Shown here: piece by piece, positions 1 through 11,912 of the stretch
Numbering within the stretch: position 1 is the first letter of the stretch
Layout: each line of letters starts with the position of its first letter
Source of the DNA: Apostichopus japonicus
Lineage: Eukaryota > Echinodermata > Holothuroidea > Aspidochirotida > Stichopodidae
Assembly (NCBI RefSeq): GCF_037975245.1
Contig: NC_092563.1
Span: 6,327,501 to 6,391,500, forward strand
Reading direction: 5' to 3'
Length of the DNA stretch: 64,000 nt
Made by a program: the position numbers and the translations under genes
The notes under the pieces: generated by a model
Seen by the model: only the letters and a program-made list of their open reading frames with translations
Databases searched by the model: none
What the model was told of the DNA's origin: nothing

Positions 1-3000
1 AAAGAACCACTTCCTCTTATATACAGAATTACATAACCTGATATCATAATTAATGATGTGGGAGAATCAACAGCAACACTATCATTGATATTCGCATGTA
101 GTATAGATTATAATATTGGAGGGGGGGGGGGGGAGGGTAACAAACGTGAAAGGTATATAGCTGTTGGGCAAGGTTCTCACTCACCGACTTCGATTCTTTA
201 CACCTCTTTGACCTTTTCCACAACAAGCGGATGGGGATGATTATTTGCTTAAGCAGTCCTCTGCCTTGTTGCATAGATCAGATATATGGTAATCGGAAGG
301 GCCTAGTTGTGCCTTTCTCTGCCAATTTGACACTTTGTAGCATTTACTTGTCACGCTTTGCGATAAACCACTTACCTTCCTCTCACCCCCCCCCCCCCCC
401 CGAATATAAAAAAAAGCCCAGGGAGAGAATACACAGCTTGAAAAAATATAATGGCTTTGTGGTTTCAAACAATTTTAACCTTTCGTCATTAAATTGAATT
501 ATGATATTTTGAAAAAGCTATCGCTCATCTTAGAATGGAAACGGCTGACAGATATAGTCTAACCGAGGCCGGACGTACGTATTGAAAGTTGAAAACACTT
601 CATCCATCATATTTTAATATGACTCGTTCAAAGTTCGCTATATAAACCTTCTTCAAACACATAGAAAAAGTGAAAGGAAACTCTGATGCAAAAAAAAGAC
701 AACAATCTTGAGATATAAAAGTAGCCTATATTATAGTTACATTCTATGGCAAACATTGTAACCTGAAACGAAACTTGAAGCCTGAAATCAAACTTGTAAC
801 CTGACAAGAAACAATATCCATGAAGTATAGAACTCGTTTTATTTGTAGTTACAATCTATAAAACTATATCATTGGGATTTTATCAAATGGAATATTGAAG
901 ACATTTCATGAAAAGTATAATGCATATACAACGACTCGATGACGTCATATTATTGACACCTTTTTCGTTTATACAATATCTCTACCTTATTATGGCTCTT
1001 TCGAAATAACCACAGTCAGGACTATAGATTGGTTCTCACCGGTGCATTCAGCATACGCCTCATATACACATGTATATAAATATTAAGGTTTATTTTCTTG
1101 CATAATTGGAAACAAAGTACTGTAATAACTCGAAATACAAACCAGCTATTGCAAAGAAACGTTTACTCTATGTCTGTGGTGAGCTCTGCTTGTATTAAAA
1201 TAAAGTATTGTTACTTAAAGTACAGATGAAACCAATGGGTACGAAAGATAATATTTGACGCGAGATATTATAGAGAACAAAACAATACAAAAAAAAATAT
1301 TAATTTATTACAATACTCATTACAACTTAGTGAAAAGGATAGAGATGAACTTCTTCAGAGAGAAAAACAAACTATTAAAATCAATAGTTCATTACACCTC
1401 ACTTTTTGCTTTGTATTGTTTTAGTTCATTCATTCGTTTGGTCGTTCGTTGTTGTTGATGTTGTTGTCACTTCTTAGCCACATGTGCTAATAGCGTTACA
1501 CATTTTTACATCAAGACGTTTCAATTTGCTCGGTTGATATGTCTTGAAAATTGTGGAAACAAAGTGAAGATGACTTTTATTATGTTTTGACAAATTCGGA
1601 ACAACATCTGTCTGTTACTTCCCTGTTTATACAAGTCATAAGGAAATTAAGAACAAGTCAATAAAGTCGATGTAAAAAACTACAGTATGTTATTCAGGTG
1701 AAAAGATTGTTTTGTACTTTTGTACTACATAGCGATCAAAGTCATAAATTACACAAGAGCTTTCGTTTCTGTTTAAAAGCAAACATTGTATGGACTAATC
1801 TCGCGTTACTTTAATTTTATACGATATGGAATAAATATGACAATATAATTTTGTTGACATTCTTCCTCTCTTTCTCTGGGTGTTTTGTTTAAAGCATAAT
1901 CTCATATCACTTTTAATGTTTATCCAATCAGTAGGGTTTAACACGTGGTTACAAACAAAAGTTTATTTACTCTCTGAACAGAGTTGGATCTAACTTGATT
2001 TTCCTAGGTTCCTGTAGTAACGTGTCAAATTTTAAGTTTATGGGAAGCAAGTAGGAAGAATTGGAACACACACTCACACAAAAAAGAACTCAAATATCAA
2101 CATTAGCACCAAAAATAAAAAAAAATATGGGTTGCTTGTTTGTAATATTTGATCACATTATTTTTACACATTTTATTAACTGCATCATCTCTAATGACTA
2201 AATATCCCCACATTTGAAAGGAGGGGATTGTCAGGCAGTCAGAGGATGCAGGGTAAAGGGGTGAAGAGAGGGGATGATTTCACCCAGAAAACTCTTCTTC
2301 GGGAATACCTAACGTATTAAAGTTTAATCTCTTCTCCAATGGGCTTAACTATGTCATTTGCTCGCTGAAACATGATTAGTGTTTCATTCATATTTATTAA
2401 TGCCCTGCAGTAGAACAACATGGTGTAAAAGGAATTACTTTAAACCTGCTGCCTTTCATCTTTACTTTTAACATTTGTGTAAAATTGATAAAATTCTTGA
2501 AGGTAAATAATTGGATAAGGTGTGATAATAGGTGCATGCAGTGTATGGGTTACGTTGTGTAACGAATGTTTGGATAAAATAAAACAAGAAAATTAAAACT
2601 ACTTTATTATGAGTCTCATTGTAATCGTTCCAACTTAATTTTGATAATCAAAACAACTCACAAAAAATGATTCTCTTTTAATACCTACTTACTAAATATA
2701 TCAATTATTTGGGGCTGAAAATGATAGCAGTTTATTTGATGATTGTCTCTCGTGAAAAACTGTGTAATTACGGTTCGTCTCCCGTTTCCCTTAACAAAGT
2801 TTTCTTATTAACTACAAAATTCTAGTTTTAAAGAATGATAGTAAATTTGGCCGTACGAACAAAGAAGATCCGTTCGACTCTTTATCGTTTTTGAGACAGT
2901 GCTAAAGGACAATCTCTGACTATCCAACCGAGTTTTGGCGTCAATCGTCAGCCGTGTGACGCGGTTAAGACTACTTCAAAGAGATGGGGATACGAGTCGA

Positions 3001-4400
3001 TTTCATGTGCGTCTTATTTTGGCCTAGCTACAAGCATGTGACGTGGTTTCTCTTTCAGTTGAGAGACAAACCGCAAACGTTTTGAAACAAATGATTGTGA
3101 ATAATCAAAACAGCGTCTTTGTGACATTGGGGGAGGGGGTTATTGGGAAGGGAATTGTTGGGAAGGGAGTAGGGGGGAGGGGGTTCTTGGAAGACCTTCA
3201 TACAAGTTGGTAATTCAAACATGCGATTTTTTTGTTATTACTATCGAAAGGTAAGTTTTAAAAACCAATATTTCGTGATCTATATATAATATGAAAAATA
3301 CCAACATTGATTAAAAATGTTCGAATTTGTTTGGTTTTCTTTTTCTTTTCTTTTTTTTAAAATTGAAAATTCAAAAGGCAAAACAAGTTTATTTATTCAA
3401 AATGATGTTAAATTATTATAAACGGTTATAAATATTGTCATTTAAAAGTAAGATTATCGTGAGAATTCTAGAAATATAAAGTTTATCAGTTTTTTGTTTG
3501 TTTTTTGGGTAATATCGAAGGAAATTAGATTGATTCTTACAGTTGTTGATGTTTTTTGACATTCGTATTAGCTACTCATACTCCCAAATTTTACCAAATA
3601 TTATGACAAGTTCTATTATTCAAACTATATCACTTGTCTAGCCTTTTTTCATCAAATAGTGTATTTATAAGCGAGTAAAACTGTGAATGACATATATTCG
3701 TTTGCAAAATTTCGTCATTCAAGATATTGTGGGCCTATTTGTTATGAATCAAATATGAAAGCAGACTTTATAATAGTTTATATATTTTTATTCATTTTGT
3801 GAAATGTTTGATTAAAGCTATTATAAACGGCAATGCTTTGCAAATTTATTATTGCACAGTATCAAACTGTTTTTTTTTCTTCAAAATTAATGTGTTTTTT
3901 TCTTTCTAAAATACTACAACTCACACGTGAGCATATAAATGTTGTGATCGAAATATACTGACTATCACAATAATATGAAGCTTGGTGCATCCATTGAAAG
4001 TCCAAAAAATATGTTTTCAAAAATAACAATCTTAGATAAAGGTAACGGATGAATACAACATGCTCACTATGTGATTGATATTACCATGTGACGTCAGGCT
4101 GTTTTAATATGATATTTATAATCGAAAATAATCCATTTATTTGTTACATAACATTATTGTTCACATGAAATTAAACACGACATTTTGTTTAACTAATTCT
4201 TTTGTTTCCGTTCCTTGAAAATGCATCAATATCTTTATTCTACATATAGAAAAGACAATTCATTGATTTTTCCTCCATCTTTTCCTTTGTTATAAAAGTT
4301 TTTTTTCTAAACAAACTCTTTATTTGTCACTGGTCGTATACTTATAAGTTTCATAATATTTCTAGAAGTTTTTAATATAAATGTTGTATTCATGAATATG
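1..4400. other. AT-rich non-coding stretch
   Basis: No convincing gene is visible. The stretch holds a G run (about 119-134), a C run (about 387-400), a GTT-rich patch around 1430-1467, a G-rich quadruplex-like block (3128-3184, listed separately) and two isolated CRE octamers TGACGTCA at 940-947 and 4089-4096. One tiny exon-like segment, 534-574, lies between a pyrimidine-rich acceptor ending TTAG and a GTACGT donor and is open in one frame starting with ATG. At 41 bp it is too short to trust. Confidence 0.6.
3128..3184 (+). other. G-quadruplex-prone G-rich block
   Basis: At least seven runs of three or more G are separated by short spacers (GGGGGAGGGGG, GGG, GGG, GGG, GGG, GGGGGG, GGGGG). 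This satisfies the usual G3+N1-7 quadruplex pattern on the plus strand. It sits in AT-rich DNA with no gene nearby, so any function is unknown. Confidence 0.6.
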
Positions 4401-4535
4401 CATTGATTATATTATGCACAGACAAATGTCGGTACTACATACCCAGATATCTGCTATACGTCATCATTCCCAGACAAATATATCTCGAAGTTACAAGTAT
4501 GATACAGAAATCCACCCTCTTCTTGGGGGTTCAGA

Positions 4536-4579
4536 AATACTGACCCCATCTTTGGTAAAAGTGTTGTCGCTGCTGAAGG
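4536..4579 (+). CDS. Very weak internal exon candidate
   Basis: The segment is preceded by a pyrimidine-rich tract ending GGTTCAG and followed by a GTAAAC donor after CTGAAG. In one frame it is open and ends one base into a codon, which agrees in phase with the equally weak candidate 5441-5503 and with the stronger terminal exon at 9188-9282. Agreement in phase over three tiny exons could be chance. No family is recognised. Confidence 0.12.
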
Positions 4580-5440
4580 TAAACAAGATAGATAGATGAT
4601 AACCTTAGCGAAACGTTTTGATTTAAGAAATACTGCCACCCCACTTTGTTCACCCTCTTTGGCCGGCCCCCTTCTTCATACCAATCACCTATACCCGTGG
4701 CATTGTGGTGACGAATGGGGGTGGGTGTTTACTTGTCCTTAAATGTGTGATGTGATTCAATGTGATCAAATCTTTCAGAATGGGACAGAATGTTGATAGA
4801 AATCTGTGTATTATCATTATTCGTGTTGATATCAGGTACGCAAACTTTCCACATGTACCTTCGTCTGTCGGAAACCAAAACTGTTGAAAGAACCATTTTG
4901 TGTGGTAGGAAGGAATTTCGCTCACAATAATGTTAGTGTTTAAGGAGGGGGATGTGAGGGGAGAGGGGAGAGGATAGGGTTATTTACATGCACAATATCA
5001 GGATATTTTTTTATAACAAGGAGGTGCCTCAAGTTACCAACTTGAATAAGAAAACAGGCAATAATTTATTTAATAAGTATATCACTTGCTCAAAAAGGCG
5101 CCAATGTGGATTTTCTTAAATATATTTAGTTACATTATTAATGATAGGAAATTTGTTTGGACTCTCTGTCGAACCCCCCCCCCACCCCTCTCCTAACTCC
5201 CCACAGTCAGCTGTATGTATTGGCCTGATTTGCGCCTATCTTTATCATTGTGCTAACCAATATATCCAACGGTGCCCTTATAATTGTGTCCTCTCTAAGG
5301 AGAAAAAACAACAACACAAAACATGACATGATGTGTAGTAGCAAGCGGTATCTGAACAACCTGATAAAACGAAAACCCACACTAGTACCATTTGCATTGA
5401 GAATGTGACCATGCGTGTTGTCATGATTTTCATGTGTCAG

Positions 5441-5503
5441 GGAAGGACATACCTTTGCACATCACCTTTATAGCCAAACGGAGAGACACGTTTCGGTCAA
5501 GAG
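5441..5503 (+). CDS. Weak 63-bp internal exon candidate
   Basis: An acceptor-like ATGTGTCAG precedes it and a GTAAAT donor follows AAGAG. The segment is a multiple of three and open in two frames. In one of them both boundaries are phase 1, so it would splice in frame to the terminal exon at 9188-9282 across an intron of about 3.7 kb. No domain or homolog is recognised, and the polypyrimidine tract is only moderate. Confidence 0.15.
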
Positions 5504-6429
5504 GTAAATATGATCAGGGAGCCATAACAACTTCCTGATATGACCACATACATCTCCATGTCCATGTATTCAAGTCAATTAAACAATGGTCATCATTGAC
5601 CAATGAAAACACACAATTATTTTGTCAAAGATAAATGCACCGTAACATGAGATTTCTACATCAATCCCAATGGGTTTTGTTTCCGTGTGTGTATAGCATG
5701 CTTAAATGATTCTAGTAACTTCCGCACATTGTATGCAAGAATGTACACTGCATTAGGATGTAAAAGTCCTGTTAACGTTCCAGCGGAATGGAATGTTTTA
5801 ACCCTCAGTCATATCTTCTTCTTTTATTATTATTGTTATCATTTTTTTTTCATGCACAGTCAAATAAATGGTATTTATCCTAGTTGCCTAAAGCAAAACC
5901 ACACACGTTTAACCCCCTTTATGATGTCTGCCATATTAAGTCCAGCAAAACATATGCGTTTCAAACAGTCTAATCTTTCGTTATCACGTTAGGCAATAAT
6001 ATCACATTGAATGAACCAGCAGCCCGCATGCATGATGAATTACAACTGAGGCGTGTTATCGTGTTGTTCAAATAACTTAGAAATTACTCCTCGGACGTGT
6101 ATAAAACTGGACGCCCTCAACCGTTACATGGCCAAGGACATGTCCGTCTGTAGACATTCGTCCAATCGAGACTGTTTTTCTAAGTCCCTTTTTGCTTTCA
6201 AATATGTAGTTCACAAGCGACAGGAAGTAAACTAACAGCAAAACAATGTGAACGCCTTTGTACAACAATAAAAGCTAAAAATCTGTGCGTCGCGTCCTTT
6301 TGTCGACGGCGGTTGCAATGGCTCTTCCAAACCGTTACCATACGTCGCTAGGCATTGTTCATCGTTTGCCAATTTGCGAATGTACATTATGTCATTCTTA
6401 TAGACGTTGGTCGGTATTGTGTGACTAAC

Positions 6430-6431
<2 letters not shown>

Positions 6432-6506
<75 letters not shown>

Positions 6507-6551
6507 TTATACATACAGACATACATACAAACATATATACATGCATATATA
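6432..6551. repeat. (TA)n microsatellite block
   Basis: Two pure TA runs (about 6432-6464 and 6471-6500) are joined by GTATGT. Degenerate ATAC/ATACA repeats follow up to 6551. ORFs read through it on both strands as Ile-Tyr repeats and are artefacts of the microsatellite. Confidence 0.95.
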
Positions 6552-6575
6552 GCTAACGTTTCGCCACTTTTGCAG

Positions 6576-6675
6576 CCTTCCGGAACTATTCTCTTTTTCC
6601 CCTTCACTGAATTATGAAGGAGGAAACACTACGGTCTCAACAACTTCTAACACGCGAAAAGAACCGTCCCCATGA
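6576..6675 (+). CDS. Weak terminal-exon candidate
   Basis: CCACTTTTGCAG provides an acceptor at 6575. One frame then stays open for 32 codons to TGA at 6673-6675, and an AATAAA signal follows within about 12 bases (AAAATAAAG near 6680). The peptide is Ser/Thr-rich and unrecognised. Thirty-two open codons are common by chance, so the splice and poly(A) signals are the only support. Confidence 0.15.
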
Positions 6676-7021
6676 GACTAAAATAAAGCTATTTCAATTA
6701 ATTTTTCCTCCCGACCGCTTAAAGATTGAAGATGGAATACAACGGTCGCCTGGGAGAGGATAGTCTTCTCCTTGGCTAGGATTAACCCTCGGATGAGTAC
6801 ACACATGATTGACGAAACAAGAGATTTTGTCGAGTTATTGAATGCAATTATATTATATTTAATTCAAAGCTCATCTTGAAATGGAAAGAGCTTTCAGATG
6901 TTTTATACCGTGGTTTTCTTTTGATTCACGTAACATATTGAGATGTAAATACCGATTGTTAAATGACACGCGGTGGTTGATGAATTGGGACAAACCTATA
7001 TGAAAAGAAGTGTAAATAATG

Positions 7022-7069
<48 letters not shown>

Positions 7070-7105
7070 TTATTACGGCTTCAATTATATATATATATAT
7101 ATTAT

Positions 7106-7171
<66 letters not shown>

Positions 7172-7219
7172 ATGTGATCTTCCCGCAAGCAGGAACTCGC
7201 GAATATATATATATATATT
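7022..7219. repeat. Compound (TA)/(CA)/(GTAT) microsatellites
   Basis: TA runs occupy 7022-7071, 7086-7104, 7121-7147 and 7202-7219. A short CA run lies near 7105-7120 and a (GTAT)n run at about 7147-7171. This is a compound microsatellite cluster with no coding content. Confidence 0.95.
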
Positions 7220-7380
7220 ATTCACAAATGATTTCAAGCTGGTTAGCACCATCATGGATCTCTAGAGTGAGGCAAAATATGTCACCAAAACAGGACTAGC
7301 TTTGTTCGATACAGGTGGCAATAGCCTACAGTGGAATTACGACCTTCCTTACTGGTTTCGAACCTCTGGACATACAATCA

Positions 7381-7452
7381 ACGCCCATGGCCAATTTAGT
7401 TAGGGTGTCCGCATAAAAAAGCGGGAGGCCCGGGTTCCTATCCTGGTGGATA
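7381..7452 (+). mobile_element. tRNA-like SINE head, degenerate
   Basis: An A-box-like TGGCC...TTAGTTAGG (7388-7404) and a B-box-like GGTTCCTATCC (7433-7443) are spaced as in a tRNA. Between them a TCCGC/GCGGG stem (7408-7412 with 7421-7425) forms an anticodon-arm-like hairpin, with an 8-base loop instead of 7. CCGGG/CCTGG forms a T-arm stem. The acceptor ends do not pair, so it is not a functional tRNA gene. A pol III SINE head or tRNA pseudogene is the likely identity. The downstream AT-rich sequence to about 7540 could be the SINE body. A second B-box-like GGTTCGAAACC lies on the opposite strand at 7354-7364. Confidence 0.5.
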
Positions 7453-7625
7453 TCGAACTCATTACAATTATTTATGGGCAAACAATTTGAATTTGAAACA
7501 TACGAACAGACGACAGTACCAAAGCAGAACATTTTTTGGAAGAATTTTTTTTGGAAAGTTCAATTTTGTTAATGATTAACAGTCGAGACGTTAAGGAATG
7601 GTACAAATGTATTGTTCATTTATTG

Positions 7626-7650
7626 GGAGGAGGCGGGGGGGGGGGGCGGG
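7626..7650. repeat. G-rich homopolymer tract
   Basis: GGAGGAGGC is followed by a run of about ten G in AT-rich DNA. It is one of many such tracts in the window. Confidence 0.85.
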
Positions 7651-7749
7651 TGAGGTGGTGCACTAGAAATTTAATACGTGGGATTTCATTCCTAATAGGC
7701 TATTTGTTACCAAAAAAAAGAAAGACCTGTGAAGCGTTATAAGACGTCA

Positions 7750-9019
7750 ATGTTGTTTGTTACATTAGATTTGTCACGTCACACGAGATTAGTAATCCAA
7801 TCCTGATTGCCGTATGATAATGGTATCATGCTAGTAGATAGCACTAACCTTTTAACTGAGGACAATTGATAATGACTCTACCACAAACATTGCTCGCGGG
7901 TCCTCAGAGGTCTTTATAAACAACAAAATAGAAAGAGGAAATAGTTTGGACTCCTCTTTCGATTTCATCTTTTCCTAATAAATTTATATTAAGATTGTTA
8001 AATTACAACCAACCACCAAAAAGACAATCAAATTTTATTCATCTTTAATGTGTCAAGATATACAAAATTGTATTAAATTACCTTTGTTTTAAAACAAATG
8101 ACACTTGGAAAATAAACATTTCTAATGGCGTGTTGTTGCCTTTGTTGTTGTTTTTTATTTAGAATATTGAGTTCGATGTAATTACTTGCAGAAAAAGTAA
8201 TCCTGTAAAACTTTACAAACTGCTAGTATGTTACAGCTCACAATGTGATATACCGAGAGAACTTGTTGTAACAACTATTAACGTCTCCTGACCGTATTTT
8301 CAAACAAATGACAGTGTTAGGTGTTATTGTATAAATTGAAAAGTGTTACACATCAAGTTAAACACTTTCTATTGTCGGTTGGATATTATTTAAACACCGG
8401 TATATGAAGTTAACCTACTTTCATTCAATTGATGGCCCCTTTTTGGTTGAACTTGTTTTAATTCGTTTCATTGTTCCATGTCAAGTTCCTGCTAATTGGG
8501 TTTGTTTTGTCTTCTCGTTAGTATTACAAATAAAACACTTTGAAATTGTACATGGGCTTTTATTTGAAAACTAAACGGTGTAAAAAGAACTTTTACAAAA
8601 CACTGATATACAATTTGGATGTTAAAAGATCTTTTGTATCACACTTACCTTAATATTATACTGTTACTCTGTTTAATGTTACAGATAGCACTGTGTTATG
8701 GTTGCTTTCTATTTTAACACTATCGGCTGTCAGCTGAGGCTCGTCAAACTGTTGTTAATAATAAGTGTTCCCAATGAACGCGTCCAAAGATAAATAAACG
8801 AACTGACGTGTTAATAAAGTTTGAAGTATTGTAGCTTATCCCTCAAACAATTCATCATCGTCGTCCTAATTTATTTCATCGATGATAAAGCAGATGCTTC
8901 CCTCTCTCCCTCCCCGAGTCCCCATCCACCACTCCCTGCCCTCCCTGCACCCCACCTATCTGGATTGCTTACTGAACGAGTATGACATGAAGTTATTGTT
9001 AACTACTTGACAAGGTTTG
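7750..9019. other. Non-coding stretch
   Basis: AT-rich sequence with no supported gene, apart from a CT/C-rich patch at about 8900-8960. If the terminal exon at 9188 is real, this belongs to its upstream intron. Confidence 0.5.
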
Positions 9020-9052
9020 ACCATGGAGCTAGTACGAAAAAAGCTCCATGGT
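9020..9052. repeat. Perfect 11-bp inverted repeat (hairpin)
   Basis: ACCATGGAGCT (9020-9030) is the exact reverse complement of AGCTCCATGGT (9042-9052), with an 11-base loop. A related hairpin, CATGGAG/CTCCATG, occurs at 9780-9799. Neither looks like a terminator or tRNA; the shared core suggests a dispersed repeat family. Confidence 0.8.
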
Positions 9053-9187
9053 TTGACTAACATCGAAATGTTGGTTTTGAAGTCAAACTATAGTTACTGT
9101 CGGACAGCTATCCGGCTTCTTACCAAAATCTTATTACCGTGTTAGGTCATTACTCATTTTAATTTCTTCGTCCAAACAACTTTTCAG

Positions 9188-9282
9188 GAGCTCCGGACAT
9201 TTCTCTGGCCACAAATATTTACATCACGGGTGACCAGCAACTGTACACCATCAATGCCATCGCCACAAAGAGGGTCAACTGA
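9188..9282 (+). CDS. Candidate terminal coding exon, unknown protein
   Basis: A good acceptor (CAACTTTTCAG, AG at 9186-9187) opens a frame of 30 codons ending in TGA at 9280-9282. Two bases at the exon start complete a split codon, so the upstream exon would end one base into a codon. About two thirds of the codons end in G or C (for example ATC, GCC, CTG, ACC, GAC, AAG, GTC), which contrasts sharply with the AT-rich surroundings and argues for real coding sequence. The C-terminal peptide runs through TNIYITGDQQLYTINAI and ends KRVN. The alternating hydrophobic pattern would suit beta strands, but I do not recognise a family. The upstream exons are not certain: 5441-5503 fits in phase but is weak. 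No clear AATAAA was seen in the following kilobase. Confidence 0.45.
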
Positions 9283-10980
9283 AGTATATTCTAAACTGCA
9301 AATGGAAAAGTTGACTAAACCAAGCAGGGATCTATACACCAATTGACAGTGGATAATGAATTGGCGTTCTAATCATTTTAAGTATACTTCTCTGATTTAA
9401 TCAGTAGTGAGGGCTTTGGTTTACCTTTTTGCAGAGTATAGAGTGCATAGAGTGTGCTCTACTTTAGTTGTTGATAAATATGGAACACCTACAAGAACGT
9501 AAATAGATGTCGATGACCATGTGTAACACGCTATGATGATGTGCTAATACTGTATCATGGTGTATAATTTAATAAGTTACATGATGATGATGTACAAATT
9601 TCAAGTGATGATCTGAATCATTTAACATGAACTATACATCATCTTGATCGTTAAACATGTATCTTTTATTACAACTTCTGATATTTTATAACAAAGCTAT
9701 CATCTGTTGTTTTCAACCTACAAGTACTGTGATACATTATGTGGCATTGTTTGTACATTGACTGGACAAGACCTCTGACCATGGAGTTTTACCTCCATGC
9801 TCTGACTTACGACCTCTGATGCGTAAACTAACCAGGTCAATGATTATCTCGTGAACAAAAAAAGATGAGAGAAACTTGAAATAATGACTAAAAAACTTTC
9901 AAGAATACCAGAGAAGACCGTGCAATATAGTTGCTCACAAAAAGGTTTAGGTGTATGTCGATTTCTCCACCCCTAAATCCTCTTCTCCCCCACCCCGTTC
10001 TCAAACCTTACTAAAAAGTAGGTAAGTCCCAATCTTTGTTCTATGAAATACAAAATCAAAGTTCGTATATGGACTCCATATAATATTGTCACGTGATTTG
10101 GAGTTTGAGGTGAATTTTTATTGGCATTTTACAATTGCTAATGACATATGACGATTATCACTTAAAACAAACCGTATTAGTAACTAAAAGATTTCCAAGT
10201 ATATGAAAGTTGATACATTAACACATTTCGTATGGACAAGTTATTAAACATTAGATTTGAAAGAAGTAGCTCAATTTGATGCTAATTCTGATATATACAT
10301 AAAAAACGAACCCCATCTACCTGTCAATGATACTACACGGAGCCATCTAAACCCTAACCCCACCCCTATCCCCACCCACACCGCCACCCTCATGTGTCAA
10401 TCGAAGTCACTGTCTGTCATCTTGCGACCAAACATTGACAAGTTAAAACGGACAAAGTTTGACAAGTTCAACGGACAAAGTTTTTAGTATAATTCTAACG
10501 AAAGAGTTCTTGATTGGCTATTGAACGTTACCAGCAAAAATGTCTAATACTTTCAATTTCTTTCCGATGGGACTTCAAACTTCCTCGTCCCCTGTTTCCC
10601 ATCCGTCCCTCATCTATAGCGTATACTTTAAAATTATTTTCTCGTTTACCGTCCTATCTGAATTATTACCGCAAAAGATATTTGACAGAGTATGTCATGT
10701 TAGGAGGAATAAGTCGACCAGTATAAATCAAGCGAGGCTAATTTATTGTATCTCGTAAGCACTACAACGTGTCACCATAGTTTATAATTGGTGAAATATA
10801 ACGGCTACCATATATTTCCCTATACATCATCTACATGCACCCCCTTAATGGTCGCTTGCTAAGATGACCCAATACCGATGCCCAAACAACAATTCTGGGC
10901 TTCATCGCAAAACGCGAAAATCATACAATGAGAAGGATTGTGTCACGCCATTTATTAAAAGCGCAATTAAAAAAAAATGC
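9283..10980. other. Non-coding stretch, possible 3' UTR then intergenic
   Basis: Contains the CATGGAG/CTCCATG hairpin (9780-9799), a C-rich patch near 9965-9995, another (CCCCTAACCCC-like) near 10350-10395, and a 23-24-bp direct duplication at 10437-10484. No supported gene; overlapping ORFs at 10514-10758 show no features. Confidence 0.5.
10437..10484. repeat. Two-copy tandem duplication, about 24 bp
   Basis: GACAAGTT...ACGGACAAAGTTT occurs twice head to tail, the second copy one base shorter. A recent local slippage duplication is likely. Confidence 0.75.
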
Positions 10981-11084
10981 ACTATATATACACTATGTAA
11001 TATATATATATATATTCACACTATATATTATAAACACTTTATATATATTCACACTATATATATTCACACTATATATATACACGC

Positions 11085-11176
<92 letters not shown>

Positions 11177-11207
11177 CATATATATACAAACACACACACA
11201 CACACTA
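10981..11207. repeat. (TA)n microsatellite with TATATATTCACAC units
   Basis: At about 11010-11090, TATATATTCACACTA-type units repeat three to four times. A long pure TA block follows (about 11091-11170) and then a CA run (about 11190-11205). Overlapping ORFs of 132 and 99 codons here are Ile-Tyr-rich artefacts. Confidence 0.93.
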
Positions 11208-11808
11208 TGGTAGGCCATATGCTATAAGGGTAAGTATTATGATTAACAGGTACCTGCGATAAACAACTATAAATTTAAATCAAAGGTATTCGAACGCATT
11301 CTAAGATCAGGTATAACTAAATCATCTGGTAAAAAATTCTTTGGATGAAAGAAATGACTATAATGTACGGCTCTGTAAAGAAACCATATGTTAAAGCAAT
11401 CAGTGTGTAAGTATTACACCTGGTTATGTCTATACAATGTGACAAATTCAAAGTGACGTTATCAATAACATAAAGGTCGTTTACTTTGTAATACGTAAAG
11501 GAAACTGACTGAGTTACTATGTTAGGCGGGGGGATGTTCCTACCGGTGTGAAATTTATCTGTCAGATGGCATGCTAAAAGTGCTGTTTTAAAGACTATAG
11601 TGAGATATTATGCAATTGTTTTATACTTTGTTAAAAATTCCAACAACCAAAAAACGCAAAGGATTAAATAATACAAATCCTAAACGTTTATCAAAATAAA
11701 ACAATATTCCAAAGAAAACTATAAAGATGAAAATTAAATAAAAAATATATTAGTGCATGTTAATGCAAAATTATAAAAAAAAAAAAATTAAACGAACTGT
11801 TCTTTGAC

Positions 11809-11912
11809 CTTGCTATCGAGTTAATAACAGTTTCGCCGACTCTCGTTTGGGGTCTTAAGGTGAAGTTCCAGTAGTCACTTTGGACGACGCCGCTTAAACG
11901 TGAATCAAGGCG
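11809..11912 (-). CDS. Weak internal exon candidate
   Basis: On the minus strand an acceptor (CATTTTCAGTGGTAG) ends at 11913. One frame is then open for about 34 codons and includes the peptide SGVVQSDYWNFTLRPQTR. A GTCAAAG sequence at 11802-11808 could be a poor donor. The stretch is richer in GC and CpG than its flanks. Reading continues beyond the donor into an A-rich tract, so this could also be a decayed copy. No family is recognised. Confidence 0.2.

Noticed and set aside
6097-6235. TATAAAA followed by an ATG frame (MAKDMSVCRHSS)
   Set aside because: The TATA-to-ATG distance leaves no room for a leader, and TATA-like words are frequent in this AT-rich DNA.
6232-6552. ORFs of 104 and 65 codons rich in Ile-Tyr
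   Set aside because: They are translations of the (TA)n microsatellite; the same applies to ORFs at 6973-7299, 10864-11262 and 28984-29352.
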